The position numbers and the translations under genes were made by a program. From positions 1,073,506-1,137,505 of the forward strand of contig KB445801.1 in assembly GCA_000320605.2 (NCBI GenBank): a DNA stretch of 64,000 nt, read 5' to 3'. This DNA comes from Gelatoporia subvermispora B (lineage: Eukaryota > Basidiomycota > Agaricomycetes > Polyporales > Gelatoporiaceae). The first letter of the stretch is position 1. Each line of letters begins with the position of its first letter. The notes beneath the pieces are model-generated. The model was not told the DNA's origin, did no database searches, and saw only the letters and a program-made list of their open reading frames with translations. Of this stretch, positions 22,473 to 33,920 are shown piece by piece.

Positions 22473-23077
22473 CCAGCGATTCCGGGTCAACGAGATAGAG
22501 AGTGAGCACGGTATGAGCTGAAGATGCGGTCGATGGCGAACGTTACAAACGATTTATAGTCTGGGCAATCTGAAGTCATTATGTTGGGTTAGATGTAGAG
22601 GGTGCGTCGCGTAGTATGAACGACTGTATCACAGTTATTTTGAAAGTAGTACCGGACCGGCGGGAGACACAACGGATTTAGACTTTTAGGCGCTCGAAGC
22701 TTTCGCGGGCCGAGCGGTCTTTCGAGCCTTCTGTGGAGGTTATTCGTCAAGACGACCGACAGCACTTGTTTTGGCCCCACCCTATTATATTCTGTCAGTT
22801 GTGCCCGGTTGAATCCAAGAGCACTTCTTAGGTATGTTACTTGTTCAAGGAAGCGTGGATGGGAATTCATTTACTTCCATCAAACTGCGTGAGGTTAACG
22901 CACCCGATTTTCCTCCTCGTCTATGATATCGCTCTTGTGCTCTTGTAATTGACTCATTCAAACTCCAGTGCACCGATATCTCAAGTGCTCACGATACTCC
23001 AAGTTCTCACGATATATCATCAGAAGAAAAAGGAGAGCAAGAGGGAATAGGAGGTCCCCAATCACTGTTCAGCCACC
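22473..23077. other. Intergenic
   Basis: 3' flank of the dehydrogenase and promoter of BRF1. No gene or RNA recognised. Confidence 0.5.
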
Positions 23078-25538
23078 ATGGTATGTCCCCATCAGCAGCT
23101 TGGAACAACCCTCTCACCTTGCCTGCATCCGCTTACCTGATATATTCAATTGACTGGCGGAATGGATGTTGGACAATAGACAGTCTGCACAGACTGCGGA
23201 GGGACTGTCATCGAGTATGATGCCGCAGCTGGGAACGGCTTCTGCGTGCAATGCGGTACGGTCGTGGAAGAGAACACAATTGTCAACGAGGTGAGTAGAT
23301 GGCTCGTTACTTTCGGCTTTGTCTTGACGTCAGACATTCATTTGCGAAGGTTGTGTTCGGTGAGACAAGTTCCGGTGCTGCCATGGTCCAGGGAAGTTTT
23401 GTTGGGCAAGGAGCTAGTGCGTGAATTACTTTTCTATTCAACGACCATGCCGTAACGCTCTCCTATAGCCCGCGCGAAGATGGGAGGCCCCTTTGGGAAC
23501 CGTGGAAACAGCGAGAGCCGAGAGCAGACCATAGCAAATGGTATGTGTATGCGCAACAACATATACGTAACTTTGGCTGACATGCCACAGCCAGCAGGAA
23601 GATCCAGCAAGTCGCAACTGCTATGCGTCTCTCCGAAGTTGTGCAGCTAGCGGCGACAAGACTATACACACTCGCAGTCGAGCACAAGTTCACCAAGGGT
23701 CGCAAGAGCATGAATGTGGTTGCAGTGTGCCTCTACGTCGCATGTCGTCAGAAGGAGACACGTAACTACATGCTAATAGACTTCTCTGACCTCCTGCAGG
23801 CACGCGATCATACCTTCATCGTTCTTGTGCACAGACTAACGTACTCCATCTAGGTCAATGTCTTCGAACTGGGTCACACATATCTGCAACTAGTACAAAC
23901 GCTCAATCTACGCCTGCCGCTTGTCGACCCTTCACACTACATCTCGCGCTTTGCCGCGCTGCTCGAGTTCGGCGAGGAGACCCATCAGGTGGCGCTCGAC
24001 GCAACACGGCTTGTTGCGCGATTTGACCGGGACTGGCTGGCGCGGGGGCGGCGTCCGGCGGGAATTTGCGGAGCATGTCTCTTGCTCGCCGCGCGGATGA
24101 ACAATTTCCGGCGGAGCGTCGAGGAGGTGGTGCAGGTAGTCAAGATCGCAGACACCACGCTGCGCAAGCGGCTCGAGGAGTTCCGCAAGACGCCGAGCGG
24201 GCAGCTCAGCCTCGCGGACTTCCGCAACGTGTGGCTCGAGGACGAGATGGATCCGCCCGCATATACGAAGGGGAAGGAGCGCGAGGAGAGGGAGAGGGAG
24301 GAGCGCGAAAATGGAGGTGTTGCACCGGAGAAGGGCAAAGGCAAAGGCAAGGGGAAGAGGCGCAAGCGGAAGCGCGGGGAGGAGAGTGAGCATGAGGCGG
24401 AGGACGCAACGCTGCCGGCTGAGCCACCACGACCAGTCATCGACCCCGCACTCCTGAACCAGGGCATTCTGGCAGGGACCGACCAGACCCCGCTCTTTCT
24501 GCCAGACGATGACGACAACATTGACCCCAGCCTGATGACACCTCCCATAACACATCCGCCGCAGCCGCCCCCGGAAATGCTCCCAGACAAGGAACGGCCG
24601 ATGTCGCTCCCACCCACATCAGAATTGGACGAGACAGTCGACAAGGTCGTCGCAGAAGAGGTCTCGGAATTCCTTGTGAACGCACAAGGCGTTCAGCTTG
24701 CATCTGCACTCGATGAGGCGGAGCAACGGCGCCTTGAAATGATGACCGGCGACGACGAGCTGCTCGGGCTCGACGAAGAGGAACTAGACCAGTTCCTGCT
24801 CACTGAGGAGGAGGTAAGGATCAAAGAACGAGTGTGGGTCGAGATGAACCTGGATTACCTGGAGGCTATCGCTGGTAAGTATCAGATAATAGCTGCATTG
24901 AATGCGGTGAAACTATATTCGTGCGGTCGCTGAGCGGTATTGTATAGCGAAGAGCGAGCAGCAAGCCGAGGCGGAGGCCAAGGAGAAAAAGAGCCGCAAG
25001 GTTCGTACCCGCCTGCGGGCAACATTTTTCAGCCACCTGGGATTTATTCCTTGATTTCCTGTGTTGATATTTACGCTTTCTATAGAGACGAAAGACGAGC
25101 AACAAGCCTCGCGATGCGTCCACACCACATGGAAGCACTGCAGCGGAGTCTGTGCGCAACCTCATCAAGAAGAACCCGAAGTACAGCAAGCGCATCAACT
25201 ACGACGCGCTCAAGGACCTGTTCGATGGCAGCTCCGGAGGACGGGTCAAGACTCCATCCACGCCAAGTGCGGATTTCAAAGACGACGGGCTATACCTCAT
25301 GGACGACAAGGACGACGACATGGTCGTTGTAGAGGAGGGTGGAGGTGGCGTTGGTATGGCGCCGTCTCGGTCGCGCTCGAGCAGCCACGTCTCGGGGGCC
25401 CCGGCTGAGGTTGGGAATAATATCCTAGAGGAAATTGAGCTCGGGGACGAGGATGCCGCAGGCGAAGAGGATGTGTACGAGGGCAGTGACAAGGGAGAAG
25501 ACTACAATGAGTGGGACGTGTACGAGCAAGAGGTGTAA
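23078..25538 (+). CDS. BRF1: TFIIIB subunit Brf1 (RNA polymerase III initiation factor)
   Basis: TFIIB-related factor that binds TBP and recruits RNA polymerase III to tRNA and 5S promoters in the nucleus. The N-terminal zinc ribbon reads MTVCTDCGG ... GFCVQCGTVVEEN. The first cyclin fold is RKIQQVATAMRLSEVVQLAA ... KGRKSMNVVAVCLYVACRQK, and the second is ALDATRLVARFDRDWLARGR through RRPAGICGACLLLAARMNNF. A charged linker follows. The Brf1 homology block binding TBP reads NPKYSKRINYDALKDLF near the C-terminus, which then becomes acidic. Two oddities: exon 1 is only the ATG (23078-23080, context CCACCATGG), followed by an intron; and the intron at 23800-23853 begins with GC rather than GT, with TAG acceptor and CTAAC branch point. 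Without its removal an in-frame stop is met. It converges with the F-box gene downstream. Confidence 0.95.
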
Positions 25539-25803
25539 GGAGCCCTTTCTTTCTTTCCTTCGTCTTTCATTCCCCATGCACAGCATATTGTACGTATACA
25601 TTATTGTTATGTTGAGCATGAGATACAGCTGTAGCCCGTACATTGTTCCAATGACCATCATTGTTCCCAGTGAAGGAAGCCGGGGGTGTGATATTTGATG
25701 GCGAAGCGTTCGGAGCGTATGAAATGAAGTAATAAGTTACCCCACAACCATGCACCGGCAAGGATTCACGGGGGAGTTAGGTGTGCACGCAAGCTCCCTT
25801 GAT

Positions 25804-27636
25804 TCACAACGCTATGCACGTCCCGTTATCAGGACCCAGCCCCAACCTCGCTCGCGCCTCCAACACATCGCACCTTGTCCGCAAGTCCACCACCTCGCCC
25901 TCCAGCGCTCTCGTCCGCTCGCGCTCACGAATGCGCAAACCCGTCAGGAGGGGCATCATGCGACCGACATCTACCCAGCGCCCGTAGAACTGGGACATCT
26001 GCTCGTCGAATGACATGACCTCGTCTGCTTGTGGCGGGGCCAGGTAACTCGGGACGCGCATGGTGTCGTGGTAGCTGACACCCGGGACGAGGTCCGTCCC
26101 GACTGGGCAGAGCTGGCTCAGGAAGAGCGCAACAGGGCCCGCCTCGTGGATCGTCGAGAGCCCGACATAAAGCTTCTTGAGCGACTTGAACGGCGCGGGC
26201 GGGGGTGCCACCGACACGCCCCAGACATCCAGGTCCGCGGTCGACGCGTCCATGTGGAAACCAATCTCAGTGAGCTTCGGGCAGTTCTCTGCAAGTGGGA
26301 GGAGCGCGCGGAGTGTGAGCGTGGGCGGGTCCGCGTGTGGAGAGGGCACGGGCTCTGAGTTGAGCACGAGGACCTCGATGTCGGGCCAGCTGATGGCGAG
26401 TTCCTCTATATTTTCCTGGACGATATGCACGAGCCTCGGCCAGCGCAGGTCGAACGTTTTCAGCTTCGTGCAGGCGAGCAGCGGGCGCAGCACGTCGAAA
26501 GTCAGCCGCTCCCCGGTGTGTGGCATCAGCAGTAGGTCCATATGCCCGACCAATACCATCGCATCAAGATACAGACGCGTGAGCATCTTGCAGTTGTTGG
26601 CGACTATCGTGAAGAAGTCGATGACCGTCCCCTGTTCGCTTGGTTCCAGTGTGTGAACGTACAATGACGTCAAATTAGTGGGTGCGAACTCGCGCCTGAG
26701 GAACCTGGTTATGTCCACCAGATGCGCGCTGAGTGATAGATCCCACAATGCCGGGAATGAGTCCTCCTCGAGGCGAGGCGAGAAGTACTGCAGGTCATCG
26801 GGATCTCCCTTGCCTTGGTTGAGATATTCAAACTGGATCACACCCAGGTTCTGCAGTTTGGAGAGTGCTTCGATGACGGGAGAGGTCAGGCAGAACACGG
26901 GCAGGATGATCCTCTGCAGCTCTGGCAGGCCGCGAATCAGGTCAAGGAGCTCGTCCTGAATCTTGCTGGCAGCGCTTTCGAAGCGCAGATCCAGCGAGGT
27001 GAGGTGCGGCATCCGCGCCACGATGTCCTTGAAGTACGTAGAGAGGGGGTATGTGTCCGACCACCTGAGCCATACGCAGAAGTGTTTGATGTTCTCGTGC
27101 ATGAACATGACCGAGAGACGCATGCGTTCGGTGGACTCGACGAACCATTCCAGCCTTTGGAGGTACGGTAGGATGTGGGTGGATGTGCGCGTCCGAGCAA
27201 CTTCGTCGAAGAGCGCGGCGGCGAAGCGTGGATGGTTGGGGCCGTTGTCGTGGAATCGTTCGCAGTATACCAGTTTCCGTACCCTTCGGGAGTACGTATT
27301 CAACCGCTTCCAGTCGTCTGCGTCGATTGACCTTTGGAACACCTGCAGGAAGGTGAATACCTTGGATGTGAGGCCTCAGATTGATAGATGACCTACCTCG
27401 ATTGTGACGCCGCGTACCCCTACTACTGTGCGGAACGGCCCAAGGAGGCGAAACAATCGATGCAGTCCATACAGCTCTTTCCAAAGATGATTGAGTGCAA
27501 GATCAGACCACCTCTTGCATACACGCGCGTTCCGTGTGTTGTCAGCATCGTCCATGAAGCTGAAGATGATTTCCACTATCTCCGGGATCGCAAGTACGCG
27601 ATGCGTCACAGTCGACTCGAAGCTTGGTTGCGACAT
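25804..27636 (-). CDS. F-box protein with LRR-like C-terminal region
   Basis: Probable substrate adaptor of an SCF ubiquitin ligase, 592 residues in two exons (27636-27397 and 27342-25804; intron GTAGGT...CTGCAG). The F-box lies near the N-terminus: VLAIPEIVEIIFSFMDDADN followed by ARVCKRWSDLALNHLWKEL. The rest has irregular leucine-rich stretches (MPHLTSLDLRF, LPELQRIILP, TNLTSLYVHTLE, CTKLKTFDLRW, CPKLTEIGFHM), typical of the hugely expanded Agaricomycete F-box families. The C-terminus ends with a short Arg/Glu-rich helix (RIRERERTRALEGEVVDLRT) that could form a coiled coil. The chosen ATG is the first in frame just before the F-box. Its target is unknown. Confidence 0.88.
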
Positions 27637-28168
27637 CTTGGTGGACAACGCGGGCGCTTATGCGTCGAGTACGAGTCGATGAAATTCCAGCGAGCCCGAG
27701 AGGAGAGAGACAAAGAGAAGGATGAGAGGAAGGCAGGTTGCCTAAGCTCAACCCGCCGTTGATTCTCGCCGGAACGCTTCGATCATTTCGCGCGACTTGT
27801 TCATAGACGCCCGATACAACAAAGGCGCTCGCCACGGAATAATGCATCTTAAATCAAAGAATACAAGCCCTCACGCGTCGTTATATAGTGGAACATGAAC
27901 GGCAGGCGATGCATTCGATGCTAGTTGAGCAGGGAGAAACGTATACTACGGCAAACGATCAAGTATGTAACACGGAAGGATGTGGAATGCGATGATGATG
28001 TAGAGAGCACAAAGATGATAGCGTGAGGCATGATGACATGATGAGTGAGAGGCACATAACGAAATAGAAACGAAAATCCAAATGGGAACACAGGCCGGGC
28101 AGAACCATCCAGACTCAGAACCAGACAAACGCAGCAGCACGCGACGTGCGGCGCGCAGAGTGCAATGC
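27637..28168. other. Intergenic
   Basis: Promoter of the F-box gene and 3' flank of the telobox gene. Nothing else recognised. Confidence 0.5.
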
Positions 28169-31100
28169 TCAGCGCGCGCCGCCGTCCCAGCTGGAACGTT
28201 TCCTCTTATTTTCGTTCCCTTTGCGCAGGAGCAGGTCCTGCGGGGAGACGGCACTCTGCCCGCGGTGGTGCAGCGGCATCCCGCGCACGCCCATCGAGGG
28301 CGTGCCCCCGAGGCTGTGCGAAATCGGCGGCCCGGGGATGTGCTGCGTGAGCGACGGCGGGAGCCCGAACGGCTTCATCGACGTCGCGATAGACTGTGCG
28401 AGGTCTAGCGCTTGACCCTGCCTCGCCATGTCCATGTTCGCCTTCGCGAAATCGACGCTCGCGTCGCCAGAGACGGTGCCGCTCCCGGACGCCGCAAAGT
28501 TACCGCCGTAGGCCGTGTAGTAGTGTAGATCTAGGAAGGGAAGGTCGTAGTTGTCGCCAGGGGTCTTCGCGTTGTCCGACGCGTACGACGCAAAAAGCGG
28601 CAGCTGCTGGCTTTGGGCCTGGGGCTGAAGTTGCGAGGGACCAGCAATCGGGACAGCATCCGGACCCGTCGCGTTGAAGTGCAGTATATCGTCGAGGGTG
28701 AACGGCCGCTCGGGGTCCGCGAGCGGCTTCGACTTGAGTAATTGCGACTGCGTCGCACGGGGGAGCATCGGCCTGTGTTCCGACGGGGGCACCGACACCG
28801 AACGATTATGCACCGCGCCCGGCCCATACGCGATGCCCGCATGCGAGTGCACTACGTCACGGAACGAGCGCGTCTCCGCCGAGATGACGGGAGTGCCCGG
28901 CGGGCTCACGCCCATATCGTGCGTGAGGCCGACGAGCTCGTCGAGCGTCTGCGACGGAAGCGTGAATGCATCGAAGCCGCCGAGGCCGAGCGGCGCGCCA
29001 TCGTCCTTCGGCATCGCCGTGTCGAGCGACTCCTCCATCCGATCTAGGTCCGGCGTCTGCCCCTCGGTCTGGTCATCCAGCGTTATCGACGTCAGTGCGA
29101 TCTCGTCGATGCCCGGGAGCGCTGGCGTCCGCAGATGCAGTCCGGCCCCGGCCCCCGGCTGCTGTGATTGCTGGTGCACGCCGGAGAGACCCAGTCCGGC
29201 ACCCGCGCCGCCGAACCCGAATCCGAATCCTGCGCTGCCATCGAGAGACATTGGGTGTTGTGGTTGGTGCGTGCGCGCACCGAAGATAAGGTCGCCTGCG
29301 TAGTTCGAGTGATGTGTGAAGCCACGGAAGCCGCTCGGTGCGGTGAGATGTGGATCAGAGAATGCAGAATGGGTGTCGCGGTCGTACTCGCTAAGGCCTG
29401 CATCGGACGAGAAGTCGTGTGCAAGCGAGAAGGACGAAGGGAAGAGGTCGTATCGATCTAGAACACCGTGCGACAGGTCTGCGAACGAGAACGGGGAGGA
29501 AGGCGCGGGAGATAGACCGCCGCCGCCGATGAAGGACGGACTGCTGCTGGAAGCACCAGAATTTGACGGCTCTAGGCGTGGGTTCGCGGATAGCCAGTCT
29601 TGTGGGCCCCACGCCGACTTGCCTATCATAACACCTGCATTGCCGTCGCGACGGTTGAACGGTGACTGGGAAATGAAGTAGTCATTGCTTGAGATGTGGG
29701 AAGAGGTTGGTGAAGCGACGTTTGCAGCGTTGGTCCATGAGGCTGGGTGGAGAGGGGTGTCTAGCGCCGTGGACCAGGCTTGCGACTGGGAAGAATCGGT
29801 CATCTCCGAGAGGGAGGAGCTTGGTATGAAGTCAGGGATAGAGAGGGGCTCGGAAAGGGCATCCATGGTCTGCATATCATATTCGCTTGCGAATGTGTCA
29901 GACACAGTTGTACTCGTGTCTTCGGAAGGCATGGCAATGATACTAGGTTCCGGATGCGTGGAGGTCGTGGAAGCCGGCGGTTCGTCCTCGCCATCCGAGC
30001 TGTCTTCATCTTCGGAACACGTCGCGCTGCCTGGAACGCTCTTTGTTCCGCCTCGCAGAAGGCCTTGATCAGTATGCCTCCGTTTGCGCTGTGCTGTGCC
30101 GGATGTACTACTCGACGACGCCAGCTGGTCGTCTGTCGCAGCACGTATCGGCTGTGGCGTCTGCGCCTTCTTCTTCTTCGTGTTCGTCCGCGGCTTGTAG
30201 CCTGCTGCTTGGTACAAGTCGGGGAACGCATTCCGGAATCTGTCCCGCAGATCGGTCGATCGACGATTCTGTTCCTGGAAGATGGGGTCTTTGACAATGG
30301 TAGCCCATACTGTACCGTGCTTGTCGTAGCCTGCCTTCAGTGCACGGTCCTCCTCCTCTGTGAATGGCCGCCGCTTTTTGCTGCGAGTCTTCTCGAAGAT
30401 GGACGTGCCGTCGGGTAGTGAAGCGCGGACTTTGGAGGAAAGGTGTGTTTTGGCGTTGGGGTAGTACTGCTTGTACGCGTCGGGCCAGTATGTACGGAAC
30501 CTAGGAAGTGCGCGGCAGTCAGTAACATTGAAGCAAGTGGACAACGGAGGAACAGGACGAGCACGTCTCCGACGACATTCCGTATGCCTATGGCCAGGAT
30601 ATAAGTCCTGAACAGCATAGTCGTGGTGATCTTGTATCATATCGGCACACGAGGTACGTGGACTCCAAGTGACCAGATAAGAGCAACGCGCCGCAGCAGT
30701 ACTAGCACGCTGGAATGACGCGTCCCACACTCACAACGGCAGCAAGAGGAAGTCTATGACGTACCTGTCTTTGAGGTCTACGGGCGAGCGATTGTCGAAC
30801 TTGAACTCAGGGTCGTTCAGGATAGACTTCCAGTTCCCGACACCCCACTGCGATTGACAGCGGACATCAGCTCCGAGCTCAGTTTACTGCTGAAATACGA
30901 ATGAGACCTACCTTGTTGCATCCAGCAACGAGCATTTGCGTCTCCTCCTGGGTCCATTTCTTGCGCTGCTTCTTTTCCATCTGAAAGGGCGGGTCGTCGT
31001 CCGTGTGGTCGCTGCTCGCGGCAATCTTGCGCATCTTGCCCTTCTTCTCCGGCACGCCGGTCGCAGAGTCTGCAGAGGAGTGCACGCCGACCCCAGTATC

Positions 31101-31289
31101 GTCGCGGAAGCTCCAGGCGGGGAAGAGGCGCGGGGAGGACGGGAGCGCGAGGGAGACGCGGCGTTGTTTCAGGGAGGACGAGCTGGCCGGAGTGCTGGAG
31201 GTCGGAAAGGGAGCGGTGAACGAGAACGTAGATGTACTGGGCAGACAGCTGCTCATCTCGGGGGCAGGAACGTTCGCCATGGTAGTCAT
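28169..31289 (-). CDS. Double-Myb telobox protein, Tay1/Teb1-like
   Basis: DNA-binding protein of about 930 residues in three exons (31289-30912, 30847-30765, 30500-28169). Two Myb-like domains lie in the N-terminal third. The first runs KKWTQEETQMLVAGCNKWGV ... NWKSILNDPEF ... VDLKDRFRTYWP. The second runs RRPFTEEEDRALKAGYDKHG ... VWATIVKDP ... TDLRDRFRNAFP. The VDLKDRFR motif is the telobox found in proteins that bind TTAGGG-like repeats; paired teloboxes are characteristic of Yarrowia Tay1 and fission-yeast Teb1. These act at telomeres and/or as general promoter factors. The remaining 600 or so residues are low-complexity Ser/Pro/Gly-rich, with an odd GFGFGFGGAGAGLGLSG tract. The 264-nt second intron is long for this genome and falls inside the telobox codons. 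An alternative start is the second ATG three codons later. Confidence 0.88.
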
Positions 31290-31773
31290 CCGCAAAGAAC
31301 CCGGATGGGAGCGTCGTCACTTTCCTCAGTCGTCAGCGTGATAATTCGGCGTGGAGGGGCCAGATAATCTAGAACACGCGAAATGAAAAACAGCCGGTAG
31401 ATTCGCGGGCACGCTGCAGCGAGCAATGTCCAGAATACAGGGATTGTCGAGGGCCGGGTGTGATGAAAGACGGAGGCAAAGATGCATGCAGTGGGCATGC
31501 ACCTACGGCGAGGCGGGTCGGAGTCGTAGCGCTAGCTGCTTTAGCGCTGCAGTTGCAGTGGCTCTGCCAGGCTCAGCCCGGCTTAGCCACATCACCTGCG
31601 ACCACCCTCCGCTACGCGACCGGTAAGCCATATCAGGCCTTTCGTTCAACCGTCGCTCAAACAACCCCAGTTCTCGCTTTCGCACTTGTTCACTCATGCT
31701 GTAATGCAATGCGTCGAAATGACAAGTGGTCATCGTAGAATCTCTATGATACAAAGTCCGCATGACATCTCCT
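31290..31773. other. Intergenic
   Basis: Promoter of the telobox gene and 3' flank of RPN9. No gene recognised. Confidence 0.5.
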
Positions 31774-33484
31774 GCTCAGCCGTTCACCAGCACCTCGGGC
31801 GCAATGCGCTCCTCCACCTTGTGCAGCTTCTCGCCCCATGCAGAAAGTCTTTGCGCCAATTGTCCAATTTGCTCCCGCGACAGCACGCGCGGCTGCACCC
31901 AAGTAATGTGTGCCTTCTTGTCCACCTCGTCGAGTGAGCCCCGAATCAGCTTCAAGCTGCGGAAAGTCGACATTAGTAGGCGGACCAAGTGAGATGCCGA
32001 ATTGTATATTAGACAGGCCGGCCGCGTGGTTACTCACCTCAATGCCTTCATGAGCAAGTGCTCGACCTCGTCCAGGGGCAGCCGTACCTCTGCCGCAATG
32101 GTCTGGAAGGACATCGTGCGATCGTACGCGCCCCTCTTGAAGACCGACTCAATGAGTGCCATCAGGCAGATCTTTTGCCGCAGGAACGTGAAGTGCTCTT
32201 GCAGTATAGGCTACGGGATGCGTCAGGCACGTGCCCCCACATGCGCAGTCGGCCATTCACGCACCTCATGAGTGAACACAGGTGAGAGCGCTTCGAATTT
32301 CCCGATATTACCCTCGTTGAAGATAAAGAGCAGCTTCTTCAGCCAGTCGTGGGCCGTGTGATCCAGCGCATCGAGGATCGGGTGCATGAGCTAACAAACA
32401 TGTCGTACAGTTCGTCATGAGCGTCGCTCCTAGGAAAGGACAAGGATCTGCGTCACGTACAAGCTCCCCAAAGTTATAGATGCTGTCGCCCAAAAGGGCA
32501 GAGATGGCCAGATCGTGGGCCCGGAGAAGGCGGTCCTCCTGTGTCAGGTCCTTGGCGGGATCGACGCATGCAAGATACAGCAGCGAATTCCGGTAGTAGG
32601 GTCCGTACTCCGCCTTCGTCTGTAGTGCCGTTCCGCGGCCAGTCAGTACGCAGTCGGCAGACGGCGTGACGTATGCCGTACCTTGTGGTAGTCCGCTGCG
32701 ACGTGATAATACGCAGCATTCACCGAGTTCTCAACGCCTGACAGCTCGTCGAGGATGCTCCAGGCCTTCTCGGTATCCGCCTTGGTGCCCTCCAGATCTC
32801 CGTAGAGCAGCTTGGCGTGTGCAAGCCGTGCGAGCAGTAGCACGTGTGCTTCTGGTGCCTTCTCGGTGTTGACACGGGAGAGCAGGTCGGTGAGGAACGT
32901 GATGTGTGTCGCGGGGTCTATCAAGGTGCGAGTCAGCACGGTGCAACTAGTACGATCAAAATTCTGGGCATGATTTGTTGTTGTATTGAGCCATTTTGTC
33001 AACGAGCATTGCAAGGAAATACGGAATAGGCCGCCAAATGCCATGTGCAAGGTTGCACACGCCATATCAAGCCCCAACGACAAGCAGTGTAGCCCAGTAG
33101 CAGTTGCTAGAAATTGTGACTCACTGTCAATCTCCACCGCCACCTTCACACCCATCTCTACCAGCCGAAGCTGGTTCAACCGCCCCTCAAAGTCACGCAC
33201 AAACTTGTCGAAGACATCTACCCGGTACGGCCGCGACAGCGGGTGATCGAAGAACTCGAACAGCTTCAGTGTTAGTTGGTGCCATAGTCTACAATTCGTT
33301 CACGTATTAGGACTGCACCAGGCTGTAGAAAATGGACAAATACGTACTTACGGCTGTGCAATGTCCGGAAGGACTCGAAGAACGGGTGCAGCTCCGCCGG
33401 GGTGGCAGAGATCCCGAGCGTGAGATATTCGTCCACGTCAATCTTCTGAGGCTTTGGCCTGTCCACAGACATTTCTGTCGCCAT
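31774..33484 (-). CDS. RPN9: 26S proteasome lid subunit Rpn9 (PSMD13)
   Basis: Non-catalytic PCI-domain subunit of the 19S regulatory particle lid. The model starts MATEMSVDRPKPQKIDVDEY and continues through TPAELHPFFESFRTLHS, LWHQLTLKLFEFFDHPLSRP, LRLVEMGVKVAVEID and DPATHITFLTDLLSRV. The family hallmark NSVNAAYYHVAADYHK precedes EYGPYYRNSLLYLACVD, and GDSIYNFGELL matches the Rpn9 core. The C-terminal PCI winged helix runs FKRGAYDRTMSFQTIAAEVR, LDEVEHLLMKALSLKLIRGS, and the protein ends HKVEERIAPEVLVNG. About 390 residues in seven or so exons, normal for the family. The intron near 32,920-33,120 (about 200 nt) is the longest. Start and end both match the expected family borders. Confidence 0.95.
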
Positions 33485-33920
33485 ACTGGAGCGTGAGATA
33501 GGGATATGGCAAGATGAATGAGCGTTGGTGGAGTACGCGTATGCTAGTGCTTACCTTAAGCGCTGAATTCGCAGGGGACGCGTAGGCATTATTTGGCCTT
33601 GTTGTCCAATGGCTTTGGATCCTAACATGAGCAAACACACATCTTTGGACGTCGTCGTCGCGAGATTTCTCAGCTTACAGTTCCAGCGATGCATGAAATA
33701 CAGTCCTACTTCAAACATGCATTCAATCGTTTCCAAAAATTCATTAATTCCTGATATCGAGCTAACTCCTGTGCTACATATACTTTTGCATCCGACGCAA
33801 TGCGACTCTCGATCACTACCGCTTGCGACTCTCGAGACTGTCCACGATTATGCATTGTAGCATCAAATAGCGACAATATGAGAACAGATTAAAGGACACA
33901 ATCACCCTTCGATGATTGGT
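33485..33920. other. Intergenic
   Basis: RPN9 promoter plus 3' flank of the SNF2-RING gene; nothing recognised. Confidence 0.5.

Noticed and set aside
24206..24644. Antisense Ser/Pro-rich frames within BRF1
   Set aside because: They mirror the charged Lys/Glu linker of Brf1 on the coding strand.
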